Program-made: the position numbers and the translations under genes
Notes under the pieces: generated by a model
The model's input: only the letters and a program-made list of their open reading frames with translations
The model's database searches: none
What the model was told of the DNA's origin: nothing
In this document: positions 26,401-38,953 of the stretch, in pieces
Layout: each line of letters begins with the position of its first letter
Position numbering within the stretch: the stretch's first letter is position 1
Assembly (NCBI GenBank): GCA_963070105.1
Contig: OY718803.1
Location: 6,987,823-7,051,822, forward strand
Source of the DNA: Litomosoides sigmodontis
Taxonomy: Eukaryota; Nematoda; Chromadorea; Rhabditida; Onchocercidae
DNA length: 64,000 bases
Direction of reading: 5' to 3'

Positions 26401-29400
26401 CACTATTCAGCTGACTTAACGATGCATGTTTTAAATTACTAAGAAAATAAATTACTTTCAAATTTACATTAAAAAAATCAGAAAAGTCAACAGAAAACAA
26501 CAAACTGCAACATCGAACAATAAAGTATAACTGGTATACTTTAATTTATAAATTTTGCGTGAGCAAACCTGATCGCGATGATCGTAAATCGTCAATTCGT
26601 CCACAAGTTGGATGCAGCTGTGACTGTGAATGCACAGCTGGTGGAGCGCTAAGTGGCGTACGAATAGACTGCTGTTGCTGCTGCGACAAAGATGATGCTG
26701 CATACTGCTGGTGCGTTATTGCAATATGTCTTGGCTGCTGCTGCTGTCGGGTAGCAAAGCTGTTGCCATCTTTTTGTGGTGATGATCGAGGAGTATAGGG
26801 GCTTGGAGAACAATTTGGCTGTGCTGTTGGACTCATAAATAAATTGGCCGTCCCTTGTGGCTGCTGTTGCTGTTGTGGAGATGAATAACCCTGAGAAAGT
26901 GATTGTTGATGTTGTTGGGACAGACCGAGGGAACCCGGAAAGCCACACTGTCGCATTTGTGTCTCATTACACATTTGTCGCACGTAACCAACATTTTGTT
27001 GCATTGGTGACTGAATGTCGTAACGATTTTGAGGAGGCAACATGCGACCATAGTACTGCTGTTGCTGATGCTGTACATTTGTTGGACGTTGCTGCATTTG
27101 CTGTTGATGAGAAGCCATTAACGTGGCCCCAAACTCACTTGACTCGGTCATTGGTTCAATGGAATCCAAATCATTGTAGTCACCACCTAAAAATGAAATG
27201 CCCCATCCATCAACAGCAGGAATATGCTAACCATCATAACTCGTTAACTTTCAATATTCAAAATTCATATTTACAACAATATTAATGAAAAGTCCAAAAA
27301 AATAGATAATTATAAACTAATAGACGACTTACAATCATCAGCAATATTAGCACCCAGTTCATCATCCATTTCGAAATCACCCCCACTTTGTAAAACTGGT
27401 AAACAACTCTTCGGTTGCACGTCTAAACAATGCTGTTCTGAAGGGAATGAAGGTCGCTGCTGTTGCTGCGGTTCTTGCATTTGCATTGACATTGTTTGTT
27501 GCTGTTGAGGTCGTGTAGGTACACCTACTTGCTGCTGTGATGGTGAAGGCTGCGGATAAGTTAAACCAGATTGAGGTGTCGGTTGATTTGATGGTTGTTG
27601 ATAGACCATATTTGGCTGAAGAAGTCATTAATCTTGATTGAACATCTAACTTCACTAAAGCTTATAAAGTGAAACTTCTTGCTAAACAAATAAAAATTGG
27701 TGATTTATAAAAAGCTAAATTTACTTGTTGTTGATAAAGTGGTGACATTGTACTGCTGGACTGTGATGCTGGGGAATAATCAATGGAAGCATTCCGACTG
27801 GTCATAGGAGACGTATGAACACTACCAGATGAACCAGCACTCATTTCGGATACTGCAAGAAAATTATCACTTTTAGCATGAGTAATAGTCACACTGCTTA
27901 GATATGTTTTAACCTTAAACATAATGATTTCAATTTTTATTATTATGGGTATTATTCGTTTGCCAAACACTGTGCCCTCAATAAAAAAAAAATAAAGTAT
28001 TCTATGATAAACAAACCGTTATCTGCTTGAGGATACATCATTCGTGGATGGTGCGGTTGATTATTTTGCCAGTGATGTTGCATCTGACCACCATACATCA
28101 TCTGCGGTCGTTGCTGTGACATGATCTCAAATTCAAAAGCATGTTATTCAAATTTACCTTTTTAATAATTAGTGACATATATTTAGCATCACTATCTTCA
28201 TTTTAAACATATAATAAGTAACAAAAAAAAGCAATTTTAAGCTAAATGGATTAATACACACTTGCTGCTGATGCTGTGGAACCCAAACGTTTTGCTGTTG
28301 ATAAAAGGAAGCATTTGAAGATGGATTCTGAAAACTTTTGCAATTACTAACTACTTCCCAAGCGAGTTTTTATCGAAAAATTCATAGTGCAGTGTTGAAG
28401 GCCAAAAAATCTTGTTCATTTTTAAAATATAATCTCAGTCTCAAGTTTGACAGATAATTTTTTTTAAACGAATAACCTGCATCATTGGCCCAGTTTGTGC
28501 AGAAACAGTGGGAGGGGAACGAAGTGTTTGTGGAGGATACCCCTGAGAATGCTGCGCATAAGTTATTCCGACATTGGGCTGACCGCCATGCATTACCTGA
28601 AAGCCAACATTTGTCATTATACATTCAATCGAATGTACAAGACTACCATAGTTTAAAAGTTAGCCTTCCACTAACATCTCATTTATAGTCTCAAGAAATA
28701 ACATAATACCATTGGATTTCAAGATGAAGACAAAAAACGAAATTCCATACAAGTATCACCTGTGACATAACAGTGGGCCTTTCCACCGTATGAGCATTTG
28801 CAGAAGGCACCTGGCTATTCATTTGCTGCTCCATCATAAATTGCTGTTGTGCCGCCGCTGCAGCTGCAGCCTGCTGCGCCATTTCAGCTTCTTTTAGTTG
28901 CTTTTTAGTTGGCCTCTTTCTCTTCTTGGGAGGAGGAGCTGTAACAGGTATTTGACCTCGAGCTCCACCAACATCCTTAAAAAATAATTTTTCTGCGGAA
29001 ATTTAACATTTTTAAAAGTAGAATGAAATGCTCAAGTGTTATAAGTTTTATAAAAAGAATTAAAAATATGGCTAAAACGTTGTCAGTGTTCACAATCAGA
29101 AAATGAATAAGACACGAAAAAAAAATCTACCTTTTCGCTCACTATATGTATAATGGTTTTAATATAATGGTTTTTTTTACCTGTTCTAAGGAGACTGTTT
29201 GGTGGAAATGAACCGGCATTGGCTGTCCAGAAAGTCTTGGTTGCTGTTGCACATGGATATAATGAGGAGGCATTATTTGCCCCTGCTGATGTGCATAAAC
29301 AGTAGGTTGCTGCTGCGGTATTTGTCCACGTACTGCGAAACCCTTGAACATAATGGAAACATTCCTCTATGCGAATTCAGTAAACTCAAATTTCTTATGT

Positions 29401-32400
29401 TCGAAACGTATTTTAGCAATGATAAAGACAAATTTACCAATTTTATGATATGAATTATCAACCGATTATTAAAGCTATCATTCTTGATTAAATATGAAAA
29501 ACTGAATTACTAAATATCTTAGCATTATGAATCAGAAAAACAGTTTAAAATTTACAGTAAGCATTGGACGTCTCTGGTTGTACTGAGGATAATATGTCTG
29601 AGGTAACTGCTGCGTCGCTGCGCTTTGCTGCTGTGAAACAACTATCTGCTGATGCCTGTCCATATTGACCTAGAACATGCAACATGAAGTAGTTCATCTA
29701 ATGCAACCTTAATGTTCGAAAATTGATAATAATGGTATCACAAGAAAATCGAGAACAAGCATTCAGAGAAGCATCAGCATACTGACACTGGAAGACTTTT
29801 ATAGAATCATCTACGTCGTATTGCACTTACTGTCACTAACATGTTAAATAGTTGCTATAACGGGTAAATCATAGACGAGACGAGACTTAAAACATGCCTC
29901 CTGAGGCGCTTGTCGCATTTGCTGCTGTTCAGAACGTGCATGCGCCGAGGTAGTTAGATGAGAAGCTTCCATTGGAATTGCTGAGGGACGCATCCGACCA
30001 GACTGAACGGTTGTATTCATTGCGCGTTGCCCCATGTATGGATATGACGAATAACCTACATATATTAATACCAATTAAAAAAACTTTGATATATCTCTTT
30101 CCACTACTTTCTTACAATGCCTGCAATATGGATCATCTAAAATTCATCAAAATTTTCTTACATACTGGAGCAAAGAAAATGTTGTAGAACAAAAAACATA
30201 CCAGCAGTTCCCTGAGTTTGTGGAGAAGGCGCTGACATATGCTGCAGTACCGGAGCAGCAGAAGGACGCGACATATTTGTATGTTGCAAATTGTGTACGT
30301 TGGCGCCAGCGACTGGTGATGAACTTCTGAAGATTTAATAAAAACATAAGCGATATGGAGCATCATAATGCCGGAGCCGTAATATATGGCTGCGCATAGA
30401 AGTAAATATAATAAACTCAAAAATTGTCATATTTATCAGTCCTATGGGCTGCATGCAAATAAAAACATCCGCGGCAAAATACTTCAGAATGTTATTTAGC
30501 AAATCTGTACTCGACGGAGCAAATACTATTGGAAGGAGGACGTCATTATGAGGGAAACAACCGAAGTGAAATTTTATGAATAGTTAAGAATGAAATAATG
30601 GTGACTGTGAGAGAGAAGATTAGGCTGCATAATCATTATTATGTAAGCAAAATTTCTCCTATTACCTTAATAAATTGACCAATAATGGGCTACTAGTATT
30701 AGATACAGTTTGAGGTTGCTGCTGTTTTGCAGAATCCACTGCAGTTGAACTAGGCCGTCCAGAAAGCGATCCTACATAACTGTGCATCCCAACCGCTGTT
30801 TGATATACATCATTATTGATCACGCCAGCTTTTCGTTTACATGGTGCATGACCAGATGATGTTGATGGCGTCAATTCATGTCGGCTATTTTCACTGTAAA
30901 GCAGTATGAATATATATGTATAATCGTTGCGAAGATCTTCAAAAAATCGGGCACGAAAAGTTCTATTGAAAATGGAGATTTTGAAATCTATATCTGCAAA
31001 AACGTACACAAAAATAATTTTTTTCTCGAAAAAGCGAAAACTCTGTAAAATTTTGACTGAACAACATACCACTGATAAGGATCATAAACACACGCTCGAT
31101 CATTAGCATTGGCACCGACTGGCACACCAGCCAAAGAATTCATTTCAGAACCTGTGCTGGAATGTGGAAGTGCAAGTAAGCTTAGCGTTGCATCATTCGC
31201 AGTTACTGGTAACAGATCTGATTCTCCTACTTTCACTGAAGTTATGCCTGAAAACATACGGTCGAGTTAGACATTGTGTGTAACACGACTTCTTCTACCT
31301 CACAATTTGAGAGGAACAAAATAGAACTGAAAGTAAAAATAAATTAGAAAATAAGAAGTATTGAGATACCATCACCATCTGAGATACTATCACTAATTCC
31401 ATTTCTTTAGATGAAGTTGGGGACATGAAAAATTTTTAACATTGGCGATGGTATCTCAATACTTTTTATATTCTAATTTATTTTCTGCAAAAAAATCAAG
31501 GTAAGAAAAAAGATCTTCTGAAACAGCAAGCGAACAACAATAACTACGTACTCTTTGTAACGACAACTATGCAATGAACAATAACTACAAGGTTGAAAAA
31601 GATAGGATAAAATGAAACTAATCCGCAATGCCATAACAGATCTCTTGGCCACTTTACTGTACTCCATTCATGCCAGTCCTGATTGGTGCTTCTACATAAA
31701 TCTTAGGCAACCAAGTATGAATTAAAAAAAGTTTATAATATCAAGATCGTACTTAAATGTTTTAATGTAGTTGGTTGCTTCAATACTATCCGCAATAATT
31801 TATGGGAAATACTCGACGGTAGCAAAAATTTGCACCGACGGCGGATAGTTCGAGACAACTGGCAATCCTGTAATGTTGCTTTCTCGTCAAAAATATTAGT
31901 TTCAGCTGTACTGGTAGACGGATAGGCCTCGTCTGTCAGCGTTCCTGAACTGGACGACAAAAGGATATCGTTGGTTGGTACACTTGATGAAGGTTCATAA
32001 TTGCAGCTATTGCTCTTCTGTTCTTCCACTAAAACAATAACACCCTTATAAGGGATACCATAAATGTACTAAATGTAATTAAACCTTCATCTTTTGATAA
32101 ACTGGTAAGACCCTCTATAACATATCAGCATGTTGAAAAAGTATTAGATTTTAAGTTTTTGTGACAAGGAACATGAATAAAATGCTCCCAGCAACAATTT
32201 CTTTTCTTGTACTCACTAATAAACAGTAAAACTCAAGGATTATTACTTCATACCACATTTAAAGAGCCCTAAAACTCTTCAACAGAACTCACCTTTGTTT
32301 ACTGATATTGTAGGGCAGGGAGTCAATATGCAAGCGTCAACTGCTGATGAATTAGAAAGGCTTGTAGCACCAGTGACACAATCTGGTTGTGATGATGAAG

Positions 32401-32601
32401 AAGGTGATGAACAATTCGGAAAATTTGTTGGAGTTGTTGCACTTGAAATGGACGCTGCCGGAGTTGTTCTATCTGTTCCAGAAAGATTATGCGTTTCGTC
32501 TGTTGCTTGTTGGTTGGTAGCAAGCGACCGCTGCTCAGATTGCGGTTGTACACAAATACCGGCACACGACCACTGTTCGTTCATGCGGCATTCATAAGAC
32601 G
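23476..32601 (-). CDS. Large Gln-rich nuclear coregulator with LxxLL box, NCOA6-like (5' end not found)
   Basis: At least 20 exons join in phase across 9 kb. From the 5' side: 32601-32293, 32028-31753, 31247-31070, 30893-30666, 30326-30202, 30055-29898, 29669-29556, 29342-29181, 28975-28760, then exons near 28596, 28327, 28125, 27852, 27615, 27188, 26372, 26000, 25675, 25274, 24908, 24388 and 23900. The protein is low-complexity, rich in Gln, Ser, Pro and Met, with no enzyme domain. Two landmarks stand out: SPLLVNLLR (LLVNLL at 30668-30685), a nuclear-receptor box, and PPPKKRKRPTKKQ (basic patch 28901-28927). As I recall, vertebrate NCOA6 has SPLLVNLLQ followed by a Lys-rich patch inside a Gln-rich protein, so NCOA6 (a KMT2C/D-complex coactivator) is the best guess. 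A late acidic segment reads LSYDDEDEITV. The C-terminal exon (stop 23476-23478) is weakly supported. The true start lies upstream of 32601. Confidence 0.7.
23990..24003 (-). other. Candidate 14-nt microexon of the Gln-rich gene
   Basis: The exon ending at 24139 finishes in phase 1 (caa t then gtaatt) and the next open exon (QHRVSAAYQ) begins in phase 0. A 14-nt segment here, after tatcaag and before gtataac, repairs the phase and adds five residues (LSDYE). Confidence 0.35.
29896..29897 (-). other. Candidate GC donor in the Gln-rich gene
   Basis: The exon 30055-29898 ends RQAPQE in phase 0 only if the intron starts with GC (gag then gcatgt). The next exon begins at 29669 in phase 0 with VNMDRHQQ. 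In-frame GT alternatives exist further on but have poor donor context. Confidence 0.45.
31333..31488. repeat. Large imperfect inverted repeat, about 43-bp arms
   Basis: The left arm (31333 to about 31376, containing aagtattgagataccatc) pairs with the right arm (31445-31488, containing gatggtatctcaatactt). There are only a few mismatches and about 68 bases between the arms. It lies in the intron between the exons ending 31753 and starting 31247 of the Gln-rich gene. It resembles a short MITE or a long RNA hairpin. Confidence 0.8.
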
Positions 32602-35460
32602 CTAAAAACTATAATTTAAACGATTCACATAAGAAAGTTATAAGATAAAAATCTCTGGAACTTATTATCTGAAGAATTTTGCACAAGTGAAAACAGGAAA
32701 ATGATTACACTGTGTTTTACATAATGTGCTTCCTCATATGAGGAACCACCGAAAAGACCAACAATCACCTATTATTACTAGAATACTAGAATCACCTATT
32801 ATTTTAACTCTTATGGAAACTCACATTTTGCGCGAAAAGCCTTTCACCGCCGAATTTTGGCCGCGTTCATTAGATTATCAGGAATCTGAAAAACTGTGGC
32901 ATTGGAAAAATTAAACTGCAGAGCGAAACGAATATAAACAATAATGCGAATACGCGTCCGTCTTTTTCATATGCCTAAAGTGTTTTGTATAACTATATTA
33001 CAATCAATATTCATATCTATCCTGTTTTCATATCTTCACTTTCATCATTCATGTATTCATGTTTACTTTAAAGACACTTATTGTTTATAATCCATAGTTC
33101 GATATGATGCATACCATATCTTTTCTAACTTTAACTTGGGTCCCTGTTAGTGTCGTGTGCATTCTAGCAACAAAATTCATCTCAGTAAAAAGAAAAACAT
33201 ATGGCAACAATACTACTTACTTAACATTTTGAAGCACCTTACCATAAAACAAGTCTAATCAAGAACTGACAAGAACTAATACTTCTGCACAATGAACTGC
33301 AATTGGTTGCAAACAAAGCTTGAGACATCATTTTACCGCGTTAACGCACTCCATCCCTCGACCATCATACATTAGTCATTCAAATTTTCTGACAAAGAAA
33401 CACAGAAGCACTCTTACTCCGATCTGTCGTTCAGTTTACCAATTTACCACTAATCAACAATGAAGCTTGTAGAACCTTAATGTATATTTTGCAAACTTAC
33501 AGATAAACACATTTTTAAAATTGATCAAAACGTGCGGTCTTTACCAGTCTTTCAATTAGTTGAAGCAATAAGATCAGAGGAATTAAGTGCTACGTATGTA
33601 TACCATTTCCATCAACAATAAAAGAACATGATTCCGTATTATCCAGAAAACAAGAACAATTATCATCAAACTAACCAAAGCTATAACGTGTACCATTCAT
33701 ATCTATTACATTAGCATCTATGCGATATAAACAGTCCTCTGAATGCACACAACTTTTATGATTAGCTTCCGGTTCTTCCACTGTTCCGAAAGATACTAAC
33801 AGCAATAACCCCTCTCTAACGTTTCAATCAAGTAACACTACGCTTCATGTCATTCAGCATTTATGAGCATGTGCAGCATGTAAGCATCTTTAAAGTGGTT
33901 GGAAACTGATTAGAATTATATATTTAAGCTTGAAACTATGAGCAAAAGAGAAGGAAATAAATAACCGTACGACGTACGTCATAACAATACGCAGCAGACA
34001 ATTTACTAGATAGATCCTTACTAACCAAAGGTTAAGTTAGCATGAACGACGACTGATGGCGAGGGACGAGGGAGGAGATAAGTAACCTTTACAACGCCCA
34101 ATATTAGACCGTAAGAAGTAAGTGAATATAGCAACAAAAGTTAGAACTGGCAAAAAGGGCGATGGGATTTCATGCAACATGATAACACAGTATGCACGAT
34201 TGATGACCTACGTTACACATCGATGAAGAACGCTTATAATGCATCGCTGCATGCACGCTACTAAGCCATGTCCACTAGCATCAATAAGAACGCAATATCA
34301 TGTAGCATCATAAACGATCATCTGGCATATGTGTGAGCTGAACTGTTATTCAGACTACATCAACCGAAACGGACGCGCTGCAATCCCAGTACAAGCGGAA
34401 AGCGAACACATCTATGCACTTAGCACCCACCACACATTAAGTGGTCAGGTCGGGTTGGCACTGTTCCAAGGGTAGCAAACAAGTGATATGGAGATGTGAT
34501 AGCGATGTTGTTCCGGCGGCCAACAATGATACACAAGTAAATACTCTAAGAAAAAAACATGTGCTGTGACGCAACGTCCGTGTTACACCACGCTACTCAT
34601 TATAAGTACACTGAACGCGACGCAGTGTACCTGTAGAAGCGAAGGATCCGCTGCTGAGCAGCCGCATCACTAGCGACAACAACGAAGCAGCACCATTGAC
34701 TCTTCCATCCCTCTTTGTCTCTGCCTGCCCCTCCTACAGTGCTTGCGAACGCCTCCGCTATCGACCGCTCGCATTCGCAAGCGATCCACGTCCGCTGCAT
34801 TAGTGCGAGCAATACTGCCGCGCTGCACGATTACACCACCGGCTTTGTCATAAGCAAAGGCATACGGTAGATGGGCGCCTTCTTGAAGCATTGCCGACCT
34901 TGCACACATCGATTGGAAGAGACATCCAGGGACAAGACAAACTCGTTCCATAATTCAACGACCAAAGCGTGTTTGACGGTTGAATGGAAGCTGAGAAATA
35001 GATGTAGACAGAGGAATCATCCGGCTGAAGCACCAAACGGTAGAAGCGTTGACCCTCTAGCCAAGCGTTCCTTCAGACGTTCCCCATTGTCGTCGTCGCG
35101 TAGTAGCCACACTCCCACTTCCACAATAATGTTTACGTCGACTTCCGCGCAACAAATTTTAGATTTCTAGAGCCTTGATGACCGAAAGATGGGCCAGCTG
35201 ATAAATGCAAAGAACAATACCCTAACTTGATCGTTCCTCCGCCTCTCACCTACGTGAATTTTGGAAGCCTTCTTGCCTTTCTAACCTTCCTTATGGTCAC
35301 AGCCCACAACACTAATTAATCCCGTCCCTCTTACCCATCCATTTATCGTATCAGCCATCTGGGTAACTTCGATGCAATTGTGAGTGATGTACAAATTTTA
35401 TAATTCAAATTTTCACACACATGTAAAAATAACATAACAATAAGGACAACAGTGAAAAGC
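32602..35460. other. Region holding the unresolved 5' part of the Gln-rich gene
   Basis: The exon ending at 32601 needs an upstream exon ending in phase 1. The likeliest source is 34600-35160, which is richer in G+C than its surroundings and open in several frames on the minus strand. None of those frames shows a recognisable domain, so no exon is called. The stretch 32620-34600 is AT-rich and shows nothing definite. Confidence 0.35.
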
Positions 35461-36785
35461 CTAATCAAACAATCCGAATCCCATGTCGTCGTCAGATTCT
35501 TCTTTCGGCTCCTCTTTCTTCTCCTCTGAAAATTTATTTGTCCCATTTATTTGTCCTTTCTGACGAAATAAAAAACAATAATTTATATAATCTTGAAATA
35601 TCAGAGGTAACACTGCACCTTTTTTAGAACCTGTCTCTGGTGCACCAGCAGGAGCTGCTGAAGTGACTGGAGCTACTGTTGATGCTGTACCTCCGAAGGA
35701 CACTGATGAAATTTTCTCCAAGCCAGCTGTAATTACCTGCAATTCCTTAAGCAATACATTTTCCATCGAAATCGACCCTGTCAAAAAAGTCAATTTGATT
35801 GCTTAGATAATCTTCAGATCCGCAAGATATGTAAATATCTATTTTACTTACGTAATTGAACATATCAGAGTAAAGCTTATCAGGTAAAAAATACAAACGA
35901 AAAATATATATTACGTTGAAACAACCTAGAGGTTATCTCATAAACTTGCAAACTTCGATTGAATATGAACTTTTGAATAACTTTTGAATACTTTTTCGGA
36001 GAATTATGGAATATTTTACAGCACAAAAAAGGCACGGTATGCCGGAAGTGGAATCAATCTAGAGCTATGGATTACTCGGAAATGAAAACAGAGATTTATT
36101 GCGGGTAAATACACGCGAACGGTGAGTTTTCAGAATGCCTAATTTTCAACATGGTGGAAAGGTGCACCTCATCAATGGATTTTCCTGACAAGGCTGACAC
36201 CACTTTATTTGCATCTTCCATATCAACATCAAGTCCAACTGATCCTGTAAAACATACAAAGCATGATCTTCAATTAGTGGACAATTTGTACAATCCTCAT
36301 TATTACTATGCCACACATACTGTGGTAGGTCTGGTAATTATTGCACACAAAATAAATACACATACACTTATGAATACATATGTATAGGTGTATTTGTTAA
36401 AAGTTTTTTTTATTTGTGTCGTAGGGAACACAACAGATGTAATACAATAAATATACACATGAATTTAATGTTCTGTATTCATTCAGTCTAAAATTCATAT
36501 GTGTAGAAAAATAGATGGAAGCTTTAAATAACCCTCATTTAGTATTATCAAAAGTATACTGAACCTTCAGAGGGAGGGAATTAATATTTGGGGGCGCAAA
36601 GATAGCAGAGTGGTAAGAATATAAGCTCAACGTAAAGTTTATTCCTGAATGCAAAATTCATACCACGTAAGGTGATGCTCAAAAAAAATGATGTACTGCT
36701 TACCAAGAATGTTCTCAATATCCTTTGCTGTTGGTGACTTATTTCCACCCATTGTAGACAACAAATGTGCAGCCAAATACTTCAT
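35461..36785 (-). CDS. rpla-2: 60S acidic ribosomal protein P2
   Basis: A component of the P0-P1-P2 lateral stalk of the large ribosomal subunit that recruits translational GTPases. Four exons (36785-36704, 36244-36168, 35736-35619, 35525-35461) join in phase to 113 residues, the usual size. The start MKYLAAHLL and the helix SPTAKDIENIL are diagnostic of P2 rather than P1. A flexible Ala/Pro-rich hinge leads to the acidic tail ending DDDMGFGLFD, the conserved stalk C-terminus. An acceptor (tttccag) lies 8 nt before the ATG at 36794-36795, suggesting spliced-leader addition. The Gln-rich gene lies downstream on the same strand, and if its first exon is near 35.1 kb the pair could be an operon. 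Confidence 0.97.
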
Positions 36786-36793
36786 TGTACCAC

Positions 36794-36795
36794 CT
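36794..36795 (-). promoter_or_regulatory. Splice acceptor 8 nt upstream of the P2 start codon
   Basis: On the minus strand, tttccag is followed by gtggtaca and then ATG. This is the expected position of a nematode trans-splice site for a highly expressed ribosomal protein gene. Confidence 0.55.
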
Positions 36796-38200
36796 GGAAA
36801 TAAGCAATAATAAGCAATAATAAGCGAAATGAAAAGTAAAGATGAGAGGATTGATATTCTCACGGTTCCATTCATCTTTTCGACGAACCTCACGAAGAGA
36901 GGTTTACGGAGAGAGCTTCATCCCTGGCACTAATACGTAGAGATGGCGTAACTTAATAGTCAGAGTCGTGAATGAGTAAAGAGAACCCACCAATTATCCC
37001 AGATTACTCTCCACGCCCACGCATCTTCAATAAACAAGCCTAACAGACCCGGATCGTCCTACGCCCCACCATCCCCTTGGAACGTTATCAACTTTGTAAG
37101 CTCCAAGACTCTCCCTGTGTTGCAGCAGAATATCGGCCACTAATTTGTGGTAACGTAATTGTTGTGGATGTCGCGCTATTGGAGAATGAAGGAGAGGGTG
37201 GGAGAGCGGCTGGGGGCTAGAACCGTACTATAGAGATATACCTTTGCACACGTACATATTCACATCCAGAAGATAAAGGTAGCTATCCTAGGGTCGAGGG
37301 AAGACGCACATCTTATTGCCTTAAATTGTACAATTATTAGCAGTGGTGATTTTTAATGTTAAACATTAATAATCAGTAGTCAGGTGATCATATGCGACAG
37401 CTCAGGTCTGTAGATGACATCATCACTCACATTTGATGTCATTTCACTTTAAGCGAGCAGCACGCTTAGCAGACCTGCGGCGGATTTCTCGAAGGCTTGT
37501 TGTATTTCACAGTTCGTTATGACATAATCGTTTGTGACTCACACTGGAAAGTGTTGCCATACATGAAACCTTATTGTTTGCTTCAAATTTCTAGCAGCAT
37601 CTGTCGTCATTCATGAAAAATTTTCGTATGAAGCAATTTTTGTACGGAAATAGTTAAAGCAGTTGTAGTTTAGGGGATTGTATCGTTCATCCAATTCATA
37701 CAAAAAAGATCGAAAACTCATCAGTGCTTTAAATAACTTCAAATACTGAGCATTTGTTCATTTAGCTTACTTTGTGTCTTAAAGAAATAGTAAGGTGTTT
37801 TGTTTGAAACGTTAATAACCGTTTATTCATTTGCCTTCAAAAAAAGCTTTAAATATGCACCTAAACTCTTATCGCCACAGTAGTAGCGTTCTGTGTCAGT
37901 GCTGCAGTACTACCGCAATGCTACCATGTGGTGACCAATTCTAATCTAGTATTCTGCTCAGCAAGAATAAAACTCATCTTTCACAAAGAACAACCCACGC
38001 ATAACTGTTACGTCCTTGTGCCGAAGGATTAACCGTCATTTCCATCCTAATTATCTATAAGGCCAGTTATGCCTTCTTACTTTAAATGACTCGTTTAGCC
38101 ATTCAATTGACACAGCAATTACAATGCAAATGCATGACGCCACGACGATGTGTTATTTTCCTGTACGGTCGCTGTTAATCCAAATAATTCTGTTCGAAGT
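36796..38200. other. Intergenic upstream of the P2 gene
   Basis: It should contain the P2 promoter. A tRNA-like A-box string near 36600 (in the neighbouring intron) and the rest of this region do not fold into an RNA gene that I can recognise. No coding signal is seen. Confidence 0.45.
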
Positions 38201-38953
38201 TTATTCATACTTATTACTGTGATTACAAAGATCATATTCGTTGCAACAGCAGAATTGAACAGGCACACCTTGGAAAGTCATACTTCTGCATGTGTTCGTC
38301 GATAACTGAAAGCATTCCACTTTGCGACATTGCTTTCCTACGATCATGGTTAGATGGGTAGGAGATTGCGAGAAGTTTTGCATGCATTACATTGCGTCTG
38401 CTCGAATTTTTAGTGAGATGCTTTCTTACGGCTTACGGCTTACATCACCTCAAACATCTTTCTAATCTATTTCGGTTGTTAAGCAGAAGAATTACCAGGC
38501 ATTTGTAGGTTGAACAGCCGGCTTTTGCAATGTTTAAAATGAATGCGGCATCTGCAGTTATATTGTAGCAGTAATCTGATTTGTTCTCACATTCCTTCGT
38601 TTCTCTGCCAAATGATTGACCTCGAATAAGCCGATATCCCTGAATTTGGGAAAATTCAACTAGTTGGAGTTATTATTTCAATTTAAGCTTATAACAACAT
38701 TTGAGCGGTACTGTGCTGAGGTGGTGGTGCCGTAGCTATGAGAATTTCTAACCTTATTGAAGCGTTTCTACTGCACTTCCAAGAGTTACTATGATGGAAA
38801 GCGATCGAACGAGCAGAGACATTACTTTACTTATGTTACGTGATGCTAATTTTACTTACATTCCTCAAAATGGCTTACTTGATAGCATCTAAGAGAGTAG
38901 AGGAGAGGAAGAAAAACTGTAGCCACCAACAGCAACAGTAATGTTTTCCTCAT
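38201..38953 (-). CDS. Secreted Cys-rich protein of the Ly6/ET-module type
   Basis: A small secreted protein that mostly falls below open-frame length cutoffs. Exon 1 (38953-38879) encodes a signal peptide, MRKTLLLLL to LYSLRCYQ. Exon 2 (38639-38496) joins in phase 0 and supplies ETKECENKSDYCYNIT and AGCSTYKC. Exon 3 (about 38337-38201) supplies QCRKVECFQ, TNTCRS and the terminal QFCCCNEYDLCNHS. The CC..D.CN ending is the hallmark of three-finger Ly6/uPAR folds and of the nematode ET module. Total length is about 118 residues. The exon 2-3 join does not match phase (phase 0 donor, phase 1 acceptor), so a tiny exon or an unseen site is missing, or the gene is damaged. Without a C-terminal hydrophobic tail it is probably soluble and not GPI-anchored. 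Its partner is unknown. Confidence 0.7.

Noticed and set aside
26559..27285. Plus-strand frames rich in Cys and Val opposite the Gln-rich exons
   Set aside because: They are antisense shadows of the CAG/CAA-rich minus-strand exons.
34600..35170. Several overlapping open frames on both strands
   Set aside because: None can be preferred: no domain, and several frames are open at once because of composition. Kept only as a possible 5' exon region.
36596..36670. tRNA-like A-box (tagcagagtggt)
   Set aside because: No matching B-box or cloverleaf. It lies in an intron of the P2 gene.
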